From: Anaerolineae bacterium
Lineage (GTDB): Bacteria > Chloroflexota > Anaerolineae > Promineifilales > Promineifilaceae
Direction: 5' to 3'
Assembly: GCA_020848035.1 (NCBI GenBank)
Contig: JADLAX010000068.1
Location: 41,688-105,687 of the forward strand
DNA: 64,000 nt
Made by a program: the position numbers and the translations under genes. The notes below the pieces were generated by a model. The model was not told where the DNA came from, did no database searches, and saw nothing but the letters and a program-made list of their open reading frames with translations. Positions 1 through 6,074 of this stretch are shown piece by piece (positions within the stretch are counted from its first letter, which is position 1; every line of letters starts with the position of its first letter).

Positions 1-1
1 G

Positions 2-301
2 GTGCAGCGGGTTTTTGGCGAGCAAGATCCCCTTTATTACAACTTTCCTAAAATGTTTATGACGCAGACTGAGTGGATTGCGGATACAGACGGCCGTATC
101 CTGGTTGATGAAATTGTACGTTTTGAGAACCTGGACGAGGGTTTTGCGCGGGTCATGCATAAGATCGGCAAGGGCGTTACCCTGCCCCATCTGAGAAAAT
201 CCAAACACGACCATTACCGCGATTATTACGACACGGAAACGGCCGCAATCATTCACAACTACTTCAAAAAAGACATTGACAATTTCGGCTACACGTTTTA
301 A
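2..301 (+). CDS. Sulfotransferase family protein, C-terminal part
   Basis: The frame is open from the left edge, so the true start lies outside the window and only about 99 C-terminal residues are visible. The end of the protein (RDYYDTETAAIIHNYFKKDI then FGYTF) matches the usual tail of PAPS-dependent sulfotransferases of the Sulfotransfer_1/2 type, which end in a D/E-rich helix followed by D-x-x-x-F-G-Y. The PAPS-binding loop would be upstream and cannot be checked. A strong hairpin terminator follows directly. The acceptor substrate is unknown; in this setting a surface glycan or lipid is plausible. Confidence 0.65.
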   Translation: MQRVFGEQDPLYYNFPKMFMTQTEWIADTDGRILVDEIVRFENLDEGFARVMHKIGKGVTLPHLRKSKHDHYRDYYDTETAAIIHNYFKKDIDNFGYTF

Positions 302-319
302 CAGCCACGCTTGAAAGGC

Positions 320-363
320 AAAGAGGTGGCCACCGCTCTCAGGAGCGGCGGCCACCTCTTTTT
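320..363. terminator. Bidirectional rho-independent terminator
   Basis: AAAGAGGTGGCC pairs with GGCCACCTCTTT, with further pairing of the inner part, and a T run follows on the plus strand. It lies between the convergent sulfotransferase (plus) and the lipoprotein (minus) and can serve both. Confidence 0.85.
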
Positions 364-370
364 AGTTTGG

Positions 371-1507
371 TTACGGCTGGCTCAGAAAGCTGAAGGAATC
401 CAGCACCAGGTCGTACAACGCCTGCATTTCAGCGTACACCGCCACCATTTCTGGATCGTCGGGCACGAAGGTGAGGCTGTAGAACTGGTCGTTGTGCACC
501 AGCAATACCTGGCGGTTCAGGTCCTGGCCGGGCAGCTGATCAAACTGGTTGGCGGGAACGCCGTCGAGCATGTAACCGAAGGAGAACATTACCCCAAAGT
601 CGGCAAATTCTTCCTGGCGGGCTGTGGTGACTTCTTCCAGGGTACGGCCGTTGGCCGGTTCCACGGTAATAAACAGCTTGGGTGCGGCGGTGTTCATGAG
701 CGATTCAACGAAGACGGCCGTTTCTGTACCCATTTCCGTCGTCAGCGTGTCATCTACCATGTAATTTTCCGGCAGCAGCAGGCAAAAGCCATCCTCGGCG
801 TTGGTGTAGAGCACCTGCCCGGCACCCGCCGTGGGGCATTCGGGACCAGCCACCAGGGCGGCATCCGGCTCAACCGCAATAAAGCGGAACGACTCGGTAA
901 TGGTCTGGTACAGCGCTTCCGCCTGCTGGCCGACCTCGCCGTACTCGTCGCCAATGCGGGCAATCATGATGTCAACCAACTGGTTATTGTGCACGGCAAA
1001 GAGGCGTCGGTTGAGGTCCTGGCCCGGCAGAATGTCCAGCACGGTGGCCGGCGCGCCGCCCAGGTCGATGGTCAGGAAGGAGATCGCGGCCAGGTCAGCC
1101 TCGGACGGATAATCAGGCACGATTTCCTGGATGGAACGGCCGTCTAGCGCCGTCACCCGCACCACAGCCAGCGGTGCTTCCGTATTCAGCAGCGACTTTA
1201 CGTACAGCGTCACCTCGCCCGTTTCCGTGTGGAACACGTCGTAGTTGGCTGGGAAGAGGAAGCAGAAACCGTGGGCCGCGTTGATGAGTTGGTGCGTATC
1301 GGCTGTGGCTGCGGGGCAGTCGGCGGCAGTCAGTTCGTCAGTAGGGGCTTCAGTTGCCAATGGCTGCGCTGTTGGCTCAATGATGGATTCGCTGGTGGGG
1401 GCGTCGGCGGGAACGGCCGTGGGTTCGGCACCACCAGCCGGGCGGCACGCCGCCAGAGCCAGCAAAATAAAAAGCATAAACAGGATCAAAATTCGTTTGG
1501 TGGACAT
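371..1507 (-). CDS. Lipoprotein with two tandem copies of an unknown domain
   Basis: The 378-residue protein starts with a lipoprotein signal (hydrophobic stretch, lipobox LALAAC with Cys21), then a Pro/Thr/Glu-rich linker to about residue 60. Two homologous domains of about 150 residues follow. Each begins with a Cys-Pro and a GFC-(F/L)-L-(F/L)-P-x-N-Y motif, carries LPGQDLNR in its second half, and ends in a Ser-Phe-aromatic strand. This indicates internal duplication. I do not recognise the domain. Conserved cysteines suggest a disulphide-bonded extracytoplasmic fold. The product should be anchored outside the membrane; ligand and role are unknown. Confidence 0.75.
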   Translation of the reverse strand: MSTKRILILFMLFILLALAACRPAGGAEPTAVPADAPTSESIIEPTAQPLATEAPTDELTAADCPAATADTHQLINAAHGFCFLFPANYDVFHTETGEVTLYVKSLLNTEAPLAVVRVTALDGRSIQEIVPDYPSEADLAAISFLTIDLGGAPATVLDILPGQDLNRRLFAVHNNQLVDIMIARIGDEYGEVGQQAEALYQTITESFRFIAVEPDAALVAGPECPTAGAGQVLYTNAEDGFCLLLPENYMVDDTLTTEMGTETAVFVESLMNTAAPKLFITVEPANGRTLEEVTTARQEEFADFGVMFSFGYMLDGVPANQFDQLPGQDLNRQVLLVHNDQFYSLTFVPDDPEMVAVYAEMQALYDLVLDSFSFLSQP

Positions 1508-1539
1508 GGGTTGTGTTTACCTCTCTCTTTAATTCTTGG

Positions 1540-1585
1540 GTGAAACGTGAAACGTGAGTAAACTAATCACGTTTCACGTTTCACG
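1540..1585. repeat. Intergenic inverted repeat, GTGAAACGTGA family (copy 1)
   Basis: GTGAAACGTGAAACGTGA is followed after a short loop by TCACGTTTCACGTTTCAC, giving a near-perfect 18-bp stem. The same word pair recurs at 30691, 39703, 40803 and 42221, always between genes. Confidence 0.85.
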
Positions 1586-1598
1586 CACGGTCATATCT

Positions 1599-2951
1599 TT
1601 ATTTGAACTGATAATCCCAGCCAAAGTTCACCGGGTAGGCGCTGGCACCGGCGATCAGCGTGATTTCGTGGTACCAGGTGCCGTTGAAGGGGAAGGTCCA
1701 GCCGCCGGGCAGCAGCGGGGCCACGTTCTCGGGCGCGGTGGCGTTGATGAAGACGCAGTAGGTGCCCGGCGTCAGGCTGTTAAAAACATACTGGCCGCTG
1801 GCGTCGGTGACGGCCGTAACCGGAACGGCGTTGTCGCTGGCGCAGCTGCCCAACCGCAGCAGCACAGTCACGCCAGGGATGTACGTCTCGTTGGGCTCCA
1901 GCATGCCGTTGCCAACATAACCATTTGCGCCATCCAGGACACAGCTGCCTTCGATCACCGAGCTGTCGTGGTTGGTGGTGCAGAAGTCGCTCCAGACAAA
2001 ACCGCTGATCGACAGGTTGGGCACGGCCGATTTCAGGTTGATGTCGGTGAGCAGTTGCCCGGCGCTCAGGGCGAGGCTGGCCACGTCATCCAGGCCGCCG
2101 TTCCCCACCAGCCCCAGGCAGAAGCTGCCCACAAAGTTACCGCTGAGGGTGTAACGGCCGTCGCTGCCGGATGTGGCAATGGCAACTGCGTCGGTTTTTA
2201 CGTGGCAGGCGGTGCCCGGTGCCAGCCAGATTTCCCGGTTGGCCATCAGCGGTTCGCCGCTGTTGTAAACGCCGTTCCCGTTGGTGTCCTGGTAAACCAG
2301 CCCGGTGATGGTGCTGTTTTGCCCGCTGATTACCTGGATTTCCACCCAGAGCGGGGCGCTGCTGCTGCCGACACCAAAGAAGCTGCCCTGCGGCGTTTCC
2401 AATTTCCAGTCGCTCTGATATGCGCCGGGGGTGACTGGGGCCAGCATGGTCAGGCTCAGGTCAACGGTCTGGCCGGGAGCCACGGTGGCAGGCAGTGGCA
2501 GCGTTTCAACCACGGCACCCAACGTGGGGCCGCCCGCATGAACCAGGTGGTAACGGCCGTCCCAGGTACAGGTGCCGTTGTTTTTGATGCGCCACGTTTT
2601 GACAAAGGTGGTGCCCGCCACGATCTGGCTGTTGTCGGGAATGGTAACGTCGGCGATGAAGGTGGCGGCGTTGGTGCAGGCGGTGTTGGTGGCGACCGCC
2701 GTGTTGGTGGGCAGGGGGGTGGTGGTGAGCGGAGGAACGGCCGTTCCCTCACTGGTTGCCGTGGCCGAAACAGTCTCCGTGGGTTGCCCGGTAGTTGTGG
2801 CGGTGATGAGTTCAACCGTGGGAACGATCGTCATGGTGTTTGCGTCGCTGATTTGAAAGTAGCGCAGACCAAGCACGACAGCGGCACCCACGCCGAGCAA
2901 GACAAAAGCGGTGAAGGCACCAAGAATAATGATAAGTACGGATCGAGACAT
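1599..2951 (-). CDS. Membrane-anchored protein with NBR1-type Ig domain and SdrD_B-like repeats
   Basis: The 450-residue protein has one N-terminal membrane segment (about residues 5-30) with no lipobox, then a Thr/Pro-rich stalk. Next comes a domain resembling the Ig-like domain of NBR1, with WRIKNNGTCTWDG and a VAPGQTVDLSL strand; in bacteria this domain is common in Chloroflexota surface proteins. Two SdrD_B/prealbumin-like beta-sandwich repeats follow, marked by GLVYQDTNGNGVYNSGEP and GFVWSDF with a calcium-loop-like D-x-N-x-N-G pattern. It is probably a structural or adhesive cell-surface protein. An AAGGAG lies 11 nt before the ATG. Confidence 0.75.
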   Translation of the reverse strand: MSRSVLIIILGAFTAFVLLGVGAAVVLGLRYFQISDANTMTIVPTVELITATTTGQPTETVSATATSEGTAVPPLTTTPLPTNTAVATNTACTNAATFIADVTIPDNSQIVAGTTFVKTWRIKNNGTCTWDGRYHLVHAGGPTLGAVVETLPLPATVAPGQTVDLSLTMLAPVTPGAYQSDWKLETPQGSFFGVGSSSAPLWVEIQVISGQNSTITGLVYQDTNGNGVYNSGEPLMANREIWLAPGTACHVKTDAVAIATSGSDGRYTLSGNFVGSFCLGLVGNGGLDDVASLALSAGQLLTDINLKSAVPNLSISGFVWSDFCTTNHDSSVIEGSCVLDGANGYVGNGMLEPNETYIPGVTVLLRLGSCASDNAVPVTAVTDASGQYVFNSLTPGTYCVFINATAPENVAPLLPGGWTFPFNGTWYHEITLIAGASAYPVNFGWDYQFK

Positions 2952-3343
2952 TTTAGAACGAACTCCTTTTATTTAATCACGCACACGGTCGTAGACTGGC
3001 CGGTTGGCCGTTTGTGTGCATCGTGAAGAATGTCGCGATTAACGGCGAATCTGTTACAGACTACTGGCCTACGGCAAACCTACGCCCAGGCAACGGCGGC
3101 AAAAAATTGAGGATTTTACCTGCTGGTCCTGGAGCTCAGCACTCTGGTAATGGGGTTAATGGCTGTCTGCGCTAGCCACGCATGGTGCCCGAGAGGCAGC
3201 CTGCTTGGTTGTTGTCTATTGCCAGTATGGGTATTGACACGGCCGTATCTGTAGGGTGTGGTATGTACTATTTACGCCAGCACTATACCGTCAGGTGTGG
3301 TTTCACGCTTGCAGAAGACTGCGCTCGAAGGAAATGATAAAAG
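2952..3343. other. Non-coding gap before the restriction-modification cassette
   Basis: About 390 bases with no credible gene. One ACGGCCGT octamer occurs near 3240. Base composition falls towards the right, marking the left border of the AT-rich restriction-modification island. I see no direct repeats or integrase site. Confidence 0.5.
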
Positions 3344-3371
3344 TTGCACAATTGTTCGAAAAAAGTATGAT
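3344..3371 (+). promoter_or_regulatory. Sigma-70 type promoter for the methyltransferase
   Basis: TTGCAC and TATGAT are separated by 16 bp, ending 46 bp before the methyltransferase ATG. The match is good but untested. Confidence 0.5.
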
Positions 3372-3417
3372 TAGAGGCAAGGTTTCTGTTGATGATCTAT
3401 AACTTTGGAAAAGCAAG

Positions 3418-4407
3418 ATGCAAAAGTCTCTCCCGTTGAATGCAACCACTAGAATTCTCTCTCAGTTTGATCAAGATGAGCGACTGATTCTCTATCATGG
3501 CGACACGAATGAACTGATAAAAACAATTCCCGACAATTTCATTAAACTCATTATTACTTCTCCTCCCTATAATTTGGGTAAAGCCTACGAAGATCGCGTT
3601 TCTATTGAAAAATATCTGGAAGTTCAGACCGAAACGATTGAGCAACTCTACCGGGTCTTAAGTCCTCAAGGGAGTATTTGCTGGCAAGTTGGAAATTTTG
3701 TGGAGAAAGGCGAAGTTTTTCCGCTTGACATTTACTACTATTCCATTTTCAAAAAATTGGGCTTATTCCTGCGAAATAGAATTATCTGGCACTTTGGACA
3801 TGGCTTGCATACTTCAAAACGTTTTTCCGGACGTTATGAAACAATTTTATGGTTTACAAAAGAGAAAGAGTATACTTTTAACCTTGATCCAATTCGTGTT
3901 CCTTCAAAGTATCCTGGGAAGAGGCATTTCAAAGGTCCTAATAAAGGAAAGCTATCGGGAAACCCCCAAGGGAAGAACCCATCGGATGTCTGGCAAGAGT
4001 TGGTCACAGAGTGGGAGGGTTGTTTTTGGGAAATACCAAATGTCAAATCCAATCATATAGAAAAGACAATTCATCCCTGTCAATTTCCTGTTGAACTTGT
4101 GGAACGATGTGTATTAGCACTAACGGACGAAAATGATTGGGTTTTTGACCCTTATGCTGGGGTTGGCTCTGCGCTTATTGCTGCTATTAAACACAACAGG
4201 CGTGCAGTTGGGAGTGAAAGAGATTCTACTTATGTTGACCTGGCACGAGAACGCATAGATTCTTTTAACGACGGCACGCTGCGGCTTCGACCTTTGGGAA
4301 AACCTATCCATAAACCATCAGGCAGAGAAAAAGTTGCTCAAGTGCCAACTGAATGGAGCAGTTCAAATCAGGCAAGACTTCTGGAAGAAAAGCAGGAATA
4401 TAAATAA
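3418..4407 (+). CDS. Site-specific DNA methyltransferase (N4-cytosine or N6-adenine), restriction-modification cassette
   Basis: A 329-residue MT-A70-unrelated DNA methylase of the DNA_methylase (N6_N4) family. The catalytic motif IV TSPPYN is near residues 47-52, and the SAM-binding motif I, FDPYAGVGSA, lies near the C-terminus. This is the beta order: catalytic motif, target-recognition region, SAM motif. SPPY favours N4-cytosine methylation, as in M.BglII, but N6-adenine cannot be excluded. The gene is clearly more AT-rich than its neighbours and lacks the ACGGCCGT octamer, which points to horizontal acquisition. The nuclease-like gene starts 33 bp downstream on the same strand, so the two form a type II system in which the methylase is made first. 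Confidence 0.85.
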   Translation: MQKSLPLNATTRILSQFDQDERLILYHGDTNELIKTIPDNFIKLIITSPPYNLGKAYEDRVSIEKYLEVQTETIEQLYRVLSPQGSICWQVGNFVEKGEVFPLDIYYYSIFKKLGLFLRNRIIWHFGHGLHTSKRFSGRYETILWFTKEKEYTFNLDPIRVPSKYPGKRHFKGPNKGKLSGNPQGKNPSDVWQELVTEWEGCFWEIPNVKSNHIEKTIHPCQFPVELVERCVLALTDENDWVFDPYAGVGSALIAAIKHNRRAVGSERDSTYVDLARERIDSFNDGTLRLRPLGKPIHKPSGREKVAQVPTEWSSSNQARLLEEKQEYK

Positions 4408-4440
4408 TCAGCGTTGTCTTTGATGTTATTATAGTCAGCC

Positions 4441-5055
4441 ATGAAAATTACCAAGAAATATTCTCATCTTAATGGCGAAGAATGGCTCCTTGTTCATGAA
4501 AAAGAAGTTTACCAGGAGATCCTTGACATAATTCGTTCAGTTGATGCTGAAAAATGCAGGACAAAAATCAGCAAAGAAAGAAGGTTCACAGGAAAGCCTC
4601 TATTTAGTCCTATCGCGTTGAACAGAGAATTTGATAAGCATTTTTCCAAATGTGGCTGGCAATCAACAAGGTATTCTTATTACGTTGCTCATGACTTTGA
4701 ACAATTAGAGACCATGAGAAATATGTCACTTGAAGGTCAAAGAACATATTTGCTTGCTCAAAATGCTGAACCAATATTCTCCTATAATCAAACCGACCAT
4801 GTGAAAAATCAAATTGCCATTGAAGTGCAATTTGGCAAGTATGCTTTTGTCGCTTACGATTTGTTTGTTAAGCATCTGGCGTTTTACACTGGCCGCCTGA
4901 TAAATGTAGGAATTGAAATTTTACCCACAAAATCAATGCAAAGAGAGATGTCATCTGGCGTCGCATATTATGAGGGGGAGCTTCATAATATCCTCAGGCA
5001 TGGTAGAAGCAGCCCCCCGGTGCCGCTGGTCATTCTTGGTCTTGATATTGACTGA
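4441..5055 (+). CDS. BglII-like type II restriction endonuclease
   Basis: The 204-residue protein follows the methyltransferase directly. Residues 126-134 (AIEVQFGKY) resemble the catalytic strand of BglII (VEVQF). The spacing fits too: Asp119 lies nine residues before Glu128, and Gln130 is two after it, as for D84, E93 and Q95 of BglII from established knowledge of that enzyme. This is the E-x-Q variant of the PD-(D/E)xK nuclease fold. The C-terminal VPLVILGLD resembles the family's closing strand. If homologous, it should cut a GATC-centred site such as AGATCT or RGATCY; that specificity is inference. The sequence is AT-rich and free of the local octamer, like its partner. Confidence 0.7.
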   Translation: MKITKKYSHLNGEEWLLVHEKEVYQEILDIIRSVDAEKCRTKISKERRFTGKPLFSPIALNREFDKHFSKCGWQSTRYSYYVAHDFEQLETMRNMSLEGQRTYLLAQNAEPIFSYNQTDHVKNQIAIEVQFGKYAFVAYDLFVKHLAFYTGRLINVGIEILPTKSMQREMSSGVAYYEGELHNILRHGRSSPPVPLVILGLDID

Positions 5056-5453
5056 GAAAAGAGTCAAAATGGGCGACGATGAGGAAATCGCCTACCAGAC
5101 TCTGCTATAGCAAGGTCTCTTGATAGCTGGGGGCGTCCCTGTCAGGCCCCTTCTGTGGCTGCTTGGGGCTGGTATTGGGCTATTTATCTGCTTACATGAC
5201 ATTATAAAATTTTGGCACACAATCTGTTTCATCCTTCGTGCTACCACCCTAAATTCTCCTTATATTCCTAAATCACAAAATTTGCGCCCCAATGACGCCA
5301 GCCCCAACAAAACTGCCGCGTTCAGGATATAGATCGCCTCCCGATTTCCGCCTGCTTAACCGGGTCACTTACCAAGTCGAAGAACTGGACGCGGTTGTAC
5401 CGCACCACTAAAAAATTTCCCCGCACGGCGTCTAATTAAATGATAATCAAACT
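5056..5453. other. Gene-poor stretch after the restriction-modification cassette
   Basis: About 400 bases without an intact gene. A 70-residue open frame at 5120-5332 has no ribosome-binding site and no recognisable content. The right half contains a possible sulfatase remnant on the minus strand (see separate entry). The region marks the right border of the AT-rich island. Confidence 0.5.
5322..5432 (-). pseudogene. Possible sulfatase C-terminal remnant
   Basis: A 36-codon minus-strand frame without a start reads DAVRGNFLVVRYNRVQFFDL followed by VSDPVKQAE. This resembles the C-terminal motif of arylsulfatases, where A-V-R-x-G-x-(Y/F)-K-L-I-R-Y is followed by (L/F)-(Y/F)-D-L-x-x-D-P-x-E. It is short and ends in a stop. 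If real, a sulfatase gene was cut down here, possibly when the restriction-modification cassette entered. Confidence 0.3.
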
Positions 5454-6074
5454 TTGGAGCAAAGTCAGGAAGATATGGACAACGATCACGCCCTGGCGCA
5501 GCTGATTGGCCGCTGCCAGCAGGGTGACCTGGAAGCGTTTGCGGCGCTGTTCCGGCAGTTCCGCCAATATGTCTACGACCTGGCCTGCGTCATTTTGCGC
5601 GACAATGTTGCTGCGCATGATGCGGTGCAAGATACCTTCCTGCGCGTCATGGCGAAGATCGACACCTTTGCCGGGGAGGCGGCGTTTGAAACGTGGTTAA
5701 CGGCCGTAACCGTCAACACCTGCCGCAGCCACCTGCGCCGCCAAAAAGTGCGCCGCTTTCTCTCGCTGGAGACGCTTTCTGCCAGGCAGCTGCATCGTGG
5801 CGGGGCCGTCCCCAGCCCGGCGTACCTGGTGGAAGAACGCCTTTACCGCCAGTCGCTGTGGCAGATGGTCAACAGCCTGCCCGACCGGCTGCGCCTGCCG
5901 CTGATTTTGCGCTACCGTTACGCCCTGTCTTGTGCCGACATTGGCGCGGTTTTGGGCGTCAAGCTGGGCACGGTTTACCAGCAGCTCAACGAGGGCCGCC
6001 GCCAATTGGCGCAGCTGGCGGCACAGTCAGAAACGGCCGTTCCCCTCTCGCTGGCCCCCGGAGAAAGTGGATGA
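5454..6074 (+). CDS. ECF-type RNA polymerase sigma factor
   Basis: A 206-residue sigma-70 family protein with region 2 (residues about 15-95, including DLACVILRDNVAAHDAVQDT and a conserved ETWL) and region 4 (about 135-190, LPLILRYRYALSCADIGAVL, a helix-turn-helix). There is no region 1 or 3, so it belongs to the ECF group. The longest frame starts at a TTG (5454); an ATG at 5475 with AGGAAG just upstream is an alternative start. Its stop overlaps the ATG of the anti-sigma gene as ATGA, so the two are translationally coupled. Its activity is presumably held by that membrane-bound partner. Confidence 0.9.
   Translation: MEQSQEDMDNDHALAQLIGRCQQGDLEAFAALFRQFRQYVYDLACVILRDNVAAHDAVQDTFLRVMAKIDTFAGEAAFETWLTAVTVNTCRSHLRRQKVRRFLSLETLSARQLHRGGAVPSPAYLVEERLYRQSLWQMVNSLPDRLRLPLILRYRYALSCADIGAVLGVKLGTVYQQLNEGRRQLAQLAAQSETAVPLSLAPGESG

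Noticed and set aside
1554..3026. 490-codon plus-strand open frame opposite the NBR1/SdrD_B protein
   Set aside because: Antisense shadow of a convincing gene in GC-rich DNA; low-complexity composition and no family match.
5120..5332. 70-codon plus-strand frame after the restriction-modification cassette
   Set aside because: No ribosome-binding site, no recognisable family, mixed composition; left as non-coding.
5693..6070. Upstream extension of the anti-sigma frame by 126 codons
   Set aside because: It lies entirely within the sigma gene in another frame; the ATG at 6071 has a Shine-Dalgarno and ATGA coupling.
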